NCBI GenBank assembly: GCA_002914845.1
Contig: JXTC01000028.1
Location: 1,159,203 to 1,223,202 of the forward strand
Length of the DNA stretch: 64,000 nucleotides
Direction: 5' to 3'
Source of the DNA: Trema orientale
Lineage: Eukaryota > Streptophyta > Magnoliopsida > Rosales > Cannabaceae
The translations under genes and the position numbers were made by a program. Below are positions 11,610 through 23,499 of this stretch, piece by piece. How positions within the stretch are numbered: position 1 is the first letter of the stretch; each line of letters begins with the position of its first letter. The notes beneath the pieces were generated by a model. It saw only the letters and a program-made list of their open reading frames with translations. It made no database searches and was not told the DNA's origin.

Positions 11610-12144
11610 TGTTGGAATTTGGCTAAATATTAAAAATATGAAAGAAGCCGAAGTCCCACATCGGTAGAAGATGTAGAGGAAGGGAGGCTTGAGTCCTAAA
11701 TAAGGAGGTTATATCCTTGGTTACTAATCACCCCAATATGTAGCATTTTAAGTATTTTCCTCTTTTGGGAAAATTCCTTTTTTAGTCTTTTTGTGTTTCC
11801 TTTCAAGGAGTAGGGAAGTGTGAGTTCTCTTGTTTTTCTTGTGTAAGAGGGATGGTTGTTCAAAGAGAGGAGAAAGGTGTGAGGAGAGAATATTTGTGAA
11901 AGTGCTGTGTGTATTGGGGTCATTGGGTAGAAAAGAAGGAAATCTATGTGATTGTAGAAATTTTTCATATAGTGGAATTCTTTTCTGAGGGCAGTAGTTT
12001 TTCTCCTAATTTGGGAGTTTTCTACTTAAATTCTTGTGTTGTGGTGATTGTTTTTTATTTCCTATTTTTATTTCTCTGTTATTCTGATATTCGTTAAAGT
12101 GAGATCCTGGGAGCGGCGAATCTGGGTCAGTCAGATTCCCAACA
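11610..12144 (+). mobile_element. Solo LTR (retrotransposon fossil), 535 bp
   Basis: The sequence opens TGTTGGAATTTGG and closes ATTCCCAACA. It is flanked by exact 5-bp repeats AACAA (11605-11609 and 12145-12149), as expected for an LTR left by recombination between the two LTRs of an integrated element. Near the left end it contains AAGTCCCACATCGG, a motif seen in many plant LTR promoters. No internal retroelement domain adjoins it. Copia-type is a guess from the LTR style. Intact TSDs suggest a moderate age. Confidence 0.75.
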
Positions 12145-12149
12145 AACAA

Positions 12150-12592
12150 TACATTAGAGCAATTGTTTACTATATAAGCAATGATTTAGCATAACGTTTG
12201 AGAAGCTGTATTGTATAATATAAAGTATATCACATCATTAGCTTTATTTTATGTTTATAATTTGTGTCTGGTATGTTTACTAAAAAGTAATAAAAATGTT
12301 ATATAGATTAATAATTATCATTCAAATATTTATTTAGAAAGAGTAAATATGTGGGGTCCATATAAATTTGGAGAAAAAAAACGAAATGCTTCCTCACTAA
12401 CATTCTAAGAAAGATTACTCCTAACTTTCCTTTTCCCTATTTTCAATTATTAAAATTATCAAATACAATTTTATTTTAAAAAATCTATTTAATTTAAAAC
12501 ATACATATATTTAAAAGGATAGTTTACTAAACTTAGTGCATTTATATTATTTTTCCTGAGTCAAGTAAACAAATGAACGGTATTTTAATGAA
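12150..12592. other. AT-rich intergenic DNA, no gene seen
   Basis: No coding or structural signal was recognised. Confidence 0.4.
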
Positions 12593-12782
12593 GGATAATG
12601 TTAGGTATCCAAATAGTTTACCAAAATTTCAATACCAACGAGTGAGTTGTCACCATTTAATTGATAAATAATATTAAATTCATTTGTGATAAGTTTTAAT
12701 ACACCAATTAAACGACGACAATTCGCTTACCATATGTGTTAGTTTAAAAAATTTGGTAAACTGCTGAGATACCTAGCATTCC
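12593..12782. mobile_element. hAT-like fold-back MITE, ~190 bp
   Basis: The inverted ends share AGGWATGYTAGGTATC and AGTTTACCAAA on both sides. The interior is also largely self-complementary. Candidate 8-bp flanks TTTAATGA and TTTAATAA differ at one base. No coding capacity. Confidence 0.7.
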
Positions 12783-13289
12783 TTTAATAAATATGATCCA
12801 AATTCTTATTAGTTTTAAGCAGACAATATAATACAAACAATGATTCTTATATTTTTATTTTATTCCCTTTTATTTCTCCTTTTCATTATTTTTATTTTAT
12901 TCCTTTTTTTTTTTTTTTTTATTTCGATTACGTAAGAGGCAAGAAAGATTGAGTTAAACTGATAAAAGTTCTATTTACATGAGTTCTAAATCAAGGAGTA
13001 TAGAAACTGATCAAAGCTCATATGATTATGATCATGCTTTTTATAATCCTAATAGATGGTCAAGTTCATAATTACAAAAATAAAGGTAATTTATTTGGCT
13101 ATGCAATATTTATTTAACATCCACCTCAAATTAATATTGGTATGTCCACGCATATCCATCAAGTTGGGTAAATTCGAACTATCAAATTTATGGGTATGTT
13201 ATTTGAAGATATCAGTCAACAAATATGTGGCACATAAATAATTATCATCAAAACTACTGAAGCAGAATAACTTGAGAAATATATTATTT

Positions 13290-13945
13290 AGATCAAAACG
13301 AGAATTTTTCTTATGTTTTTTAATCTAATAGAAACTTGTTTTGGTATTGAATAAATTTGAATTTTTTATATTATTATTCATTTTTATTTATTTGCAACGT
13401 AATTTAGAAATAGTTACAATCCTTAAGATATTAATATGAAATGTATTAAATAAAATAGTGTGATATATATTCTGATTTTAAAATTATTCTATGAAATGAA
13501 ATTCGATTATTTTTCTACTACATACGTATATTTTATTGTCTTATATATTATAAATAAATTTTTTTTTAGTAAAAACTAGTATAATTTATGTAATATCACT
13601 TTTTCTAACATTTACTAGAGTTTTCCTTTAAAATTTTGAATTTTAAGAAAAATTTCGATAATTTCCTGAAATATCTTTGACAATGATATTGTCATCTCTA
13701 TTATTCGTAAAAGAGTAACATTAGGGACACCAATAATTTACACTAAAAACTTACACCACATGAGTTGGCATTCATATTAATCACTAAATTTTGAATGGTG
13801 TGGCCCCACTCATAGATAAAATAGTAGTTTTATTGGATGCCATATCATTGGTGTAACTTTTTAGTACAACTTTTTGGTGTCCCAATCATTATTCTTCGTA
13901 AAATCAAATCTCAATATTCACATAGACATCGGCATTACATATAAT
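13290..13945 (-). mobile_element. Partial inverted copy of the 8944-9876 element family, itself interrupted
   Basis: Read on the - strand, this stretch matches the 8944-9876 element over long blocks. Shared examples are TTGGTATTGAAT, AATAGTGTGATATATATTCT, TTTTAAAATTATTCTAT, ACGTATATTTTATTGTCTTA and TTCCTGAAATATC-type sequence. Its end near 13945 (ACATCGGCATTA) corresponds to the family terminus. A 183-bp MITE (13712-13894) is inserted into it. The other terminus appears truncated or diverged. Confidence 0.65.
13712..13894. mobile_element. hAT-like MITE, 183 bp, exact 8-bp TSD
   Basis: The inverted ends are AGAGTAACATTAGGGACACC and, inverted, GGTGTCCCAATCATTATTC. The arms continue inward (TTACACCACATG / GGTGTAACTTTT). 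The flanking 8-bp repeats TTCGTAAA (13704-13711 and 13895-13902) are exact. The related sequence at about 8993-9000, on the other strand, shows the uninterrupted version of this site (CCGTAAAATAAAACCTCGAT), which supports the insertion. Confidence 0.85.
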
Positions 13946-14330
13946 TAGATAACTATCCAGACTGACTTCACATTAAAATTGTTTACTAATCCTTCTAATT
14001 TAATTGAAGAAAGCTTTTAAAAAACTTCTATATGTATATAATTGGGGAAAGTAGTATCTTTCTTTCCTTTCTTTTTTTCCCCTTCCCTCCGTCAAATTAA
14101 TATGATGACGAAAACGGTAAAGCGTAAGAAAGCATTAGAGCAAAGTCAATTCATACAAAAATCTCAAGACCAAAATCTTCGTACGAGAAACGTTATATCA
14201 AATAAAAATGTCAAATGTCCACCATTAATGTTATAATCGCCAATTTTCATTTTCTAAAGCTTAATTTAGGATTCCCATTTTTCTCTTTATTTTATTCGAA
14301 TATACATGACATTAACATATCTGGAGCAGG
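13946..14330. other. Intergenic region upstream of the kinase gene
   Basis: AT-rich. The 64-codon open frame at 14042-14236 has no recognisable domain. Distal promoter function is possible, but nothing specific is visible. Confidence 0.35.
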
Positions 14331-14560
14331 TGCGCCGCACGTGATGAGCAGGGAGCGTGGGGATGAGAAATGAAATTGAAATTGAAATTGAGACTAAAAT
14401 GGCATATCCTGAGGACCAAAAGGAGGAGATAAATAAGATGCTGAGAGAGAGCGCAGTAACCAGGTAGTGCCACGTGTGACACTACCTGGCAACCAGGCAT
14501 CGCATCTTGGAATTGGAACCACGCTAAGGCTAGAGAGAGAAACACAGGTCCAAGAGAGAG
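14331..14560 (+). promoter_or_regulatory. Proximal promoter of the Raf-like kinase gene, with two G-boxes
   Basis: CACGTG occurs at 14338-14343 and 14471-14476. The second sits in the middle of a 30-bp inverted repeat (14460-14489; arms CCAGGTAGTG and CACTACCTGG, one internal mismatch). G-boxes are bound by bZIP and bHLH factors in plants. The region is GC-richer than its surroundings and leads into a CT-rich 5' leader (from about 14560). No clear TATA box was found. The transcription start is inferred, not seen. Confidence 0.5.
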
Positions 14561-15111
14561 AAAACCTCCCCCAACTTCGTCTATGGCGGTCCTCCTTCTC
14601 CTCCTCTCCATTCACCGTCGTCATCACCATTAACGACGTCGTTTTCTTCTTCTTCTTCTTCTCACATCTATGATACCTCTCTTTCTCTTCTTCTGCTCAT
14701 TTGGTCAATTTTCTCAAAACAACCCTGAAAGCCAGGCTTCCGTGAAGTTTTTCTCTGCAAATCGGAGATAAGAGAGAAAGAATCTGGTTTTTTCGATTGG
14801 TTATTTCTCTGTTTTCAGGTATCTAGTTATTTTTCTTCTCAGATGCTTGATCGTTTCGTTATGGTTTTTGGGAGCTTTGATCATCGATTCGAGTTTTGGG
14901 GGGGTTCTCAGGTTGTAATTTGATTGATCTGTGGTTGAGTTTTGGTTGATTTAGAGTTTCATCAATGGTGGCCATGGTTGAATGTGGTGGCTTTGTATGA
15001 GAAATGGAGAATTTGTCATTTCTGGACATTGATATTGAAGTTGAAAACCATAATCAAGGTTTCTGGCTTACACTAGAATTTGTTGAAAACTTTAGGGTTA
15101 TAGGGGTTTGA
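14560..15111 (+). other. 5' leader of the Raf-like kinase gene with probable intron
   Basis: CT-rich leader sequence (14570-14818) ends in TTTTCAG|GTATCTAG, a good donor at 14819. T-rich sequence follows, with candidate acceptors TTTAG (15095) and TATAG (15103) just before the start codon. Long 5'-UTR introns are common in plant kinase genes. cDNA would be needed to fix the ends. Confidence 0.45.
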
Positions 15112-18100
15112 ATGATACTCATGTGTAATAAGGGTATTGCTGATAACTCAATCGATCAGCAACACCATCGTCACCAAGCTGTGTACTTGATGGATAGCCA
15201 TTCCAGTACCACCAACTCGGTCTCCAATTCCCCGCCTGGGTTGAGCTCGGGTTCGAACGACGAAACCCCGCGTGTTAAGTTTCTGTGTAGTTTTCTGGGT
15301 AGTATATTGCCTCGCCCACAAGATGGGAAGCTCCGGTACGTCGGGGGAGAGACGCGAATTGTGAGCGTGCCACGGGATATTAGTTTTGAGGAGTTGATGA
15401 ACAAGATGAGGGAGCTTTATGAAGGGGTGGCGGTGTTGAAGTACCAACAACCGGATGAGGATCTTGATGCTCTTGTCTCAGTTGTGAATGACGATGATGT
15501 AATTAACATGATGGAGGAGTATGATAAGTTGGGTTCTGGGGATGGGTTCACTAGGCTCAGGATTTTTCTGTTTTCGCATCCCGACCAAGACGCTTCGTCA
15601 CACTATGATGGCGATGAGAGGGATACCGAGAGGAGGTATGTAGATGCCTTGAACAATTTGAATGATGGATCTGATTTTAGGAAGCAACTGCTGCCTGATT
15701 CACCTGTAATGAGTCCTGATGATGTACATGTAGCAGAACAGTACTTTAACTCATTGAGTCTTGAGGGCAGCGTTCACAACCAGAGAAATTATGAGATGAC
15801 AATGCCACAGTATAATTTGCATCCCCTTGCGATTCCTCATATGGGATCCGGACAACACCATCAACCCATAAGCCAGAGGTTTAATGAAATGGAAGCTCCT
15901 TGGAGTCCGGCATACTATTCTCCTAGGCATCATGGACATGATCCAAGACCGATGACAGAGTTTCCTTCTTCTCCCTCTTCTGCACGTTTCCACGTTGTGC
16001 CATTTTCGGAGTTACCTGATAAATGCTCGGATAGAATGCCAGAAGAATATTCTAGGCAGCCGGTGAATCTGCAGCCTGCATATGAGCAACAACCTCAATA
16101 TTCTGAGAATGTTGGATGGCTGCCAACTGGAGCTCTCTCTGGTGAAAAGTCAGCTTTTCCTGGTAATCTTTTTACTGGACCAAGTGTTGTTGAAGGAAGT
16201 AGTATTTGCGAGCATTGCCGCATGAGTTTCCATAGAAATTTTGACCATCCCAACGTGGGAAATGGACTTCACCCAGTTTCTAATCCATGTGCTGAGTGCC
16301 CACCAAACAGGGAGAAGTTCATGCTGAATGCAGATGCAAAATTGCATCATGGAATTTATACAAACGAGCAGAACAATGAGCACCGATCTTTATATACCGA
16401 AACTCAAAATCATGAAAGAGGATGGATTCTGCATCAAAATTTGAATGCTCGAGCTGATGAAGCAAGAAATAGTGTTTCTGGATCTGTAAGAATGAATGAT
16501 CATTATGCTGTTGATAGTGGCGTGAATTTGCCTCTTGGTCTCAGTAGTATGGTAGATGGCCGGCATGTGTCTTCAAATTATCTTCATCACCGAGCAGGAA
16601 ATGAATTGGGAAATGAAGTGTTTCATGACCAAACTGCGGCTGGTGCATCCCATATGCATGTTCCTCCTCCTGAAGAAAGTGGAGTTCGGTATGGAAATAT
16701 GCCCTTTCCCTTTGCAGGTGATAATGTTTATTCAACTCATGGACATGTATCTGGACATTCCATATGGAGAAATGTTCAGAACCAGGCGCCTGTTGCTCAA
16801 CCTTATGAAACGTGCAATTCAATGCCACAAGTCAATGGTAAAATTAATCCAGGATTTCCTAGGGGTCCATGGGAGGGTAGTCCAAGGTTTTGTTTTGGGA
16901 TGGATAATCAGAATCATTGGGTTGAATCCTCAAAATTGTTGGCTTTTGATGGTAAAGCTGCCCCCGATTATATCTATGGTCAGGCGTCAAGATTAAATCC
17001 TGTTGCACTTGGTCAGGAAAATCAACATGCTTTTAGCCTTGATCCGATACAAGCAAGACCTGACATGATCAACTTGTCGAGTCCTATGGAGCCTGCTATA
17101 GCAGCTGTGATGTCGGATGGGAAAGGTATGACTGAAGAACAAAAAGAACCAACTCATGTAGAAAAGATTGTAAACTCGGATCTGCAGGCTATTTCTTATC
17201 CAGAGGCAAAAGAAGTTGGGGACAGTAGTTGTGAGGTTGAGGCTCTTGAGTCAATAACTTCTAATTGTGTAAAGCCTGCAGATGAGAGTAGTAATGCTGT
17301 CAAACAAGGTGAAAATGATGGTTCTGTACATGAAGATTCAGAGCTTTCAGTTGACAGGCTGACTTTCTTACCTGAGTTGATTGCTTCTGCAAAGAAAGCA
17401 GCATTAGAAGGGGCCAAAGATGTAAAAGCCAAAGTTGAAGAAAATACAAATATTGAGAAGAATGAATTGATAGCCGAAGAAGTAGCAACCAATGAATTAG
17501 AGTCAGCGGTAAGGCCTACATAAATTGATTAATTTATTGAATGTCGTATGACCATTTATTTTATCATCTCATCTGTAACATATTAGTTAGTTAGAACGAT
17601 TCCCAAGTTATTTTCCTTCTTAATTTCGTTTTTGTGAAGCAGCATGCTCATGGGGAATCAGAAGCGGATTCTGATAACGATAATATAGACACCTCCAGAA
17701 TTGAGCCCACAAAAGCTGAGGCAGAAGCTATTGCGAAGGGATTGCAGGTTCTTAGTTGCTGTCTTCTATATGTCATTGGAGTTTTCCCTTCCATTCCTTC
17801 TTGTAGTTGGTTTCTAATACCATTTTTGTTCTTTTGTCAGACGATAAAGAATGATGATCTCGAGGAGATCCGAGAATTAGGCTCTGGAACATATGGGGCG
17901 GTTTATCATGGAAAGTGGAAGGGTTCTGATGTAGCAATAAAGAGAATCAAAGCCAGCTGTTTTGCTGGGAGACCATCCGAAAGAGAGCGTTTGGTAGTAT
18001 CTAGATCTGATGACAACTTTCTATTTGACTGTAGCTCTTTTAATAATCCAACAGAAGACGTAATTTCTTTAGAAATTTATTCAGTGTGATGTTGAGAAGG

Positions 18101-20622
18101 AAATTGTTTCATTAAGTGTCTTTTAGTACTAGTGCACCAGTAATGTTGAGTAGTGGACTTGGCAGTGCATGCGGTAATTAAATCTATTTTGTGATTGCAG
18201 ATTGCGGATTTCTGGAAGGAGGCTTTGATATTGAGTTCACTGCATCACCCAAATGTTGTTTCCTTTTATGGTATCGTACGTGATGGTCCTGATGGCTCTT
18301 TGGCAACTGTAACGGAGTTCATGGTTAATGGATCTTTGAAACAGTTTTTGCAGAAAAAGGATAGGTAATTTTCATGTCATGACAGGTGAAGTTACAATAA
18401 AATTGTTTGGGTCTTTGGTGTAGAACAGTGTTAAAACTTGACATTCAGTATGACTGTAATGCCATTGTGCCATCGAACAGAACGATTGACCGTCGTAAGA
18501 GACTGATCATAGCTATGGATGCTGCATTTGGGATGGAGTACTTGCATGGGAAGAATATTGTACATTTTGATTTGAAATGTGAAAATCTTTTAGTAAATAT
18601 GAGAGATCCTCAGCGTCCTGTGTGCAAGGTATGTGGAATTGGATATGGATGCTAGTGGTACGCATTTATTCTTGCTTTATTATTATGTAGTTTCAATTGG
18701 AACTTTGGAAAAGATTCTAATTCTTCATGGTCAGTTTGGAGATATGTTTTTGTACTTTGTTTTCTTTTAAACATAATATGATGTGCACGTAAAAATCTTA
18801 AACACGACATGGTATAGTGGGAATCTAACATGATTATTATCGAGTTCTGTTTAGATTGGAGACTTGGGCTTATCAAAGGTAAAACAGCACACCTTGGTCT
18901 CAGGAGGTGTTCGTGGAACTTTACCATGGATGGCACCTGAGCTGCTTAGTGGGAAAAGCAACATGGTTACAGAGAAGGTAACGCAATGCTTTTGAAGTTT
19001 GTAGCTTCAGTAATTCGTGACTCTTGAAGATGTGAATTCTGATTAGTTTCAGAATATGTTATATGTTATTATTTTCTATAATGCAGATTGATGTTTACTC
19101 ATTTGGCATTGTGATGTGGGAATTGCTCACTGGCGAGGAACCTTATGCAGACATGCATTGTGCATCAATAATTGGTAAGCACATGTTCCTATTAGGTTAT
19201 ATTACATTATTCTTATCTTCATACAGTACAATACAATATGGTGTATCAAACTGCATGGCCGATATTGTATTGTTCTTTTCCTTGCATGGTAACTTTTCCT
19301 TTTAAATTTTTCTGTTAATTCTTTTATGAGTGCCATTATTTATTGGATAAACTAATTAGGTTTCACTGGTTCTTTCACTTCCTTACAATTAATGTGCATT
19401 TATAAAGGATTTCTGTTGTGCTTGCATACGCGACTTAAGATATAAAACATGTTGACACTTCTGACTTATTCGGTCATGCCCTGCAAAGAGGACAACCTAG
19501 GGGGTTAAATGTTTGCACGCCAACATAGTCTTCTATTATGGAACTATGCAAGTCATTAATTTGTAGACTATTTTATGTGCTGTCTGCTCCCTTCTTTGAA
19601 CTAATACTTTCAAGGATTGCACGATGGGGATAGTAATGATTAAAACAGAACTTTTATCATTCATGCGTAGGCCTTCCAATTTGGAGTTCATTTATCCCTT
19701 CTAGTTTTCCTTGTTACAAATTATGTATTGCCTCTTCTTATATATTTTCGTGAACTAAGATCATTTTTTTAACTATTCATGATTACACTCAGAAAGAGAA
19801 ATCTGAAAGATATGAGAGCATGTAACCAGGTGTATTAGATCTAGACAAGTAGACAAGTTGAGAAGTTACAAATCTAAAAAGACGGTTCAGAAAAATTAGT
19901 GATCTCACGTGGAAGATGATGAATGGTAGAGCAATTAAATTTGGTTACTTGAAAGGAAATTGATACTGGGGAAGCTTTTCTCTAGTCCATAATATTTCAT
20001 TGTTCTTGTACAGCACTCCTGCTGATGAAGTCTTCTTTTTCTTCCAGTTTATTTTTGAACTGCAACATTGATTGACCTTTATTACTGTCCTTGTTAATTG
20101 TATGGAGTTCTGATATAGAAGTGATGGAACAAGGTTGGTTAGTGCCTGTCCCCTCTCATGAGGTCTAGGTTTCAATATCTTATGGGGACTTACCTAAAAC
20201 TACCTAAAAATATGAGTCTCCTGCCTCCCGAAGATTATAAAGTTGTAGGGTTCAGCGGGAGATCCCATTAAGAGGGGGGGAATTCTAATACTTGTAACTT
20301 GAGGAAGGATTTCAAGATTTCTAGTGTGCTTGCTTGCTGTTCAATCATCGTATAAAGTTCTGCACTTAATCTTCAATATTGAGTTGAGAACTACATCAAT
20401 TTTGTAGGAATATGCAGTCCTGATTATGTTAGCTGTCTCTTCAATTTACTTGCAGGAGGAATTGTGAACAATACACTTCGTCCGCAAATTCCAGCTTGGT
20501 GTGATCCTGAATGGAAGGCTTTGATGGAAAGTTGTTGGTCCTCTGATCCAGCACAGAGACCGTCGTTTGCAGAAATCTCTCAGAAGCTGAGGAATATGGC
20601 TGCTGCAATGAATGTGAAATGA
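15112..20622 (+). CDS. PB1-domain Raf-like serine/threonine protein kinase (MAPKKK-type), ~1114 aa
   Basis: Eight coding exons with GT-AG introns and continuous frame: 15112-17508, 17643-17747, 17841-17993, 18201-18364, 18481-18628, 18855-18977, 19087-19174, 20456-20622. An N-terminal PB1 domain (residues ~54-156, with the OPCA-type acidic stretch [18 protein letters not shown]) mediates protein-protein contacts. A long low-complexity middle follows. The kinase domain starts near residue 840: Gly loop GSGTYG (848-853), VAIK Lys868, HFDLKCEN with catalytic Asp970, DLG (Asp992) in place of DFG, and APE 1016-1018. [23 protein letters not shown] and [11 protein letters not shown] are characteristic of plant group-B Raf-like kinases, which in Arabidopsis act in osmotic-stress and ABA signalling upstream of SnRK2s. 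That role is inferred here from family. A TGA at 15109-15111 precedes the first ATG in frame. The in-frame ATG at 15121 (MCNKGIA) may be the real start. The sequence looks intact. Confidence 0.95.
20116..20278 (+). mobile_element. Possible SINE-like insertion in the last kinase intron
   Basis: This segment is GC-richer than the rest of the 1281-bp intron. It has tRNA-like blocks (TTGGTTAGTGCC and GGTCTAGGTTTCAAT). It is flanked by GGAGTTCTGATA (20104-20115) and GGAATTCTAATA (20279-20290), ten of twelve bases alike. The A-box fit is imperfect and no A-tail is seen, so the class is uncertain. Confidence 0.35.
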
Positions 20623-21125
20623 TTTCAGTCTTTATGCATTCTACTCACCCGCTAGTCCTGTTTGTTGCCAAGGCTATGGCCCAAGAGAGAGAATAATGGG
20701 AGTCATAGAAGTTGCGGTTTAAAGCCACGACTGTTTTTAAGTATATGGAAGGCTAATAATACATATTATCCCTTGGTTTATCTCTATCAAATCTTTTGTA
20801 TTAGTAAAATGGTAGCTTTCTTTATTGAGTGCCATCTTTACTGAATTTGCCTGGAAGAAGAAACAAATCCGCGACGAATATCAGCATGATCAGAATGTGA
20901 GTTCTTCATGTAATTCTTCTTCTTACCTTCGACTGAAGATAACTTTTCTAGTAATGACAGTATTTCGGCCTTTTCTTACAGGTTTTTGTTATTTTGGAGA
21001 GGACCAGGGTGACGCTACTGATATGGAGATACTATTACACTTTCGGAGCGAACCGAGTTCTTTTGATCTGTACATAAATAAATGGCAATTCCTGTGTTTT
21101 AAGCTCTATATTGAGAAAATATAGA
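20623..21125 (+). other. Probable 3' UTR of the kinase gene
   Basis: Follows the TGA at 20620-20622. An AATAAA at 21077-21082 could direct polyadenylation. A TA microsatellite begins at about 21123. No coding sequence is seen. Confidence 0.4.
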
Positions 21126-22157
21126 TATATATATATATATATATATGCATTGTGCTTCCGAATCGAGTTGAAATTGTTATTTGTTCGTTTGGGGATTTTC
21201 TTTGTTATTTAAAATTCTGCTCCTGGAGGACGTGTCTTGGATGTATGTTTTGCCTCCTTGAGATGTAGAAAGGATATTACGATAATTTGCTTTTGTAAGA
21301 AACCCCAACCTTATATATTCGGGCGAACATAGGGCATGCATATCAGTGACAATGACCCTCGTAGCATGTTGGTAAGGCTTCGAACATTTTGCATCATTTG
21401 GAAATCGAAATACTGTGTAATATGCAATTGAACCAAATATTTGATGCACATTTTTGTAATTATAAAATTTTTGAGAGTTGAGGTGAAGACGGGGAATTGG
21501 AACTTTTGGGCATATTACTATTATTATTTTATTATTTTTTAATGTTTAATGTTAATGACGATAGTTTGTATGCTGTTTGCTGACTCAATGATACCATTGT
21601 ATTTTGAATGTAGATCGGCCAAAGATGTGTAGAAATAGGTTGGTATTAAGCTGCACTTCTAATCAGAAGAAAAACCAGAACCGAGAACGATCGAGGTGTT
21701 TTCTGTAGTCTAGTACTTGTACGACTATATGGTCCATTTCTTTATTTGTTAATGAGGGAGATGTACAGTGTATGGTGTAAAAATTATGTACAAGGTCTTT
21801 TAGGTGTCATTACCGGAAGAAACTACCATGGTAGGTGTTGTTACCACAACTCCTATTTTTTCGCGTCGTTGCCAGATCAGTCTTACGTTTTTCTTGTTAT
21901 TACCAGTACTCGGTATAATCAAGCGTGGAAAAAGTTTTCTTTTTTTCAGCGATAAATTATAATTTTAAGCACCTGATGATAATTAGTGGTTCTCTCAAAA
22001 AGGATTACATAACAGTGATTTCACACGTACTTTCAACATTTTTGTTTCTTCGGCCAACAACGAAGTAGGGTCCTAGTAACATTCCCATTAGCATTAAGCA
22101 AAATCTTAGAACTGCGTTACATTATCATTATCATTATCATTATCTAGATCCTGTTTG
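21126..22157. other. Intergenic, no gene seen
   Basis: Starts with a (TA)n tract at 21124-21147. Short open frames at 21177-21449 (-) and 21746-21955 (+) show no domain. A CATTAT microsatellite lies at 22112-22143. Confidence 0.4.
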
Positions 22158-23499
22158 ATTATCACTTGAGGCGAAATTCTAAAACTGCATTGCATTAGAT
22201 ATATCATTTAGATCATCTTTGAATCATTTGAGCCTTTCTAACTTACTATTGACACTTATATCCTTAGTTTATTTTATTGAGTCTATATTGATATTTTCTT
22301 TAATACCCATATTTTTAGCCTAGTTTTAAATAGTTTCTAACATTTTATCTTGTGCCCGATAGCACATGTGATCTTTGTTGCATATCTATTGAGTTATGTG
22401 ATATGAGTGAAAGGGTGGTATTGAGAAAAATTATTTTGAAGTAGAGAAGAAAGAAAAGGTACTATACCCTTGTGCCAAAAGAAAAAAAAAGTGAAGAAAA
22501 GTGAAAAAAAAAAGGATGAAAATTCATAAATTGGGGGGTATAGTAACTAAATAAATGAAAGGAAAAAAAATGAACAGAAAAAAATAAAATTTAGGGGCTT
22601 AGTACTCGGGAAAAAAAAGAAGAAAGAAAGTTAAAAATAAGTTTGGGGGAGTTATGGAATATTTGAATTTAAGGGTCTAATGAGAATGATCCAAGTATAA
22701 TTTATGTTTGAGTTTAACGGTCTAATGAGAAAGATCCAAGTATAATTTATGTGCTTAGAGTGATTTGAGCCACAAAAATAATTTCTATCTTACCTTTGTT
22801 TTAGCCATACGTTACAAACCTAATAAAGTCCTAGTGATCTTTGGTGCCATATTAGTCTACATTAGTAGAAAGTGGTTTGAACAATAGGCTTATGAAGTTT
22901 ATATATTTCTGTCTAGAAATTTATTATAACTTACTTGTTTGTATAAACTGATCCGAGTTACAAGTAATTAAATGTAGTTGTTTATTCACACACACATACA
23001 TTCAAAGAATCTATGGTAGAATCAGGTTGGCATTTGAATTGAAATTCTAGACCTTTTACAGTGTTTAGATTTTTTCCCTAAGGTTTAAACTATGTGAAAT
23101 CTTTGATACAAGTTTTTGAGAGTCGAACCGGGATATGGTTAGGTATTTAGAATATTTGTTTAGGGTTTTCTTTTCTTTTGCTTGAGGACTAGCAAAAATT
23201 CAAATTTGGAGTGTGATGACTCTATAAAAATAGAGTTTATTGTACTATTTTACTTATTAAAAATGCGTGTCTCTGAGTAATTTTAATTTAGATTTTAAAT
23301 AATTTAATTTATTTGATTTGATTTAGATTTAGATTTATATAATTTTATGTGATTTTATTTATTTCATTATTAGATTTAGGTACGTAATTTAATTTAATTT
23401 AGTTTAGTATAGGTTAATTTTTTTTATTTACTTGATTTAGATTTTTATTCAAGATAATCTAATTTAAGTTATTTAAAACATTTCGCCTCAAGTGATAAT
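22158..23499. repeat. 1.34-kb segment bounded by a perfect 20-bp inverted repeat
   Basis: ATTATCACTTGAGGCGAAAT at 22158-22177 recurs exactly inverted at 23480-23499. The interior is non-coding and AT-rich, with purine-rich runs and phrases (TTTGGGGGAGTT near 22643, TTGCTTGAGGACTAGCAAA near 23178) that resemble the non-coding part between pol and the 3' LTR in plant Ty3/Gypsy elements. No target duplication was found, so whether this is one mobile unit is open. Confidence 0.5.

Noticed and set aside
15148-17492. Antisense and alternate-frame open readings (up to ~146 codons) over the large kinase exon
   Set aside because: They are shadows of the PB1-kinase coding exon, with no domain of their own.
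15112-20622. Kinase DLG in place of DFG as a sign of a dead kinase
   Set aside because: DLG, and HFD in place of HRD, are normal in this plant Raf-like subgroup, and the key Lys and Asp residues are present.
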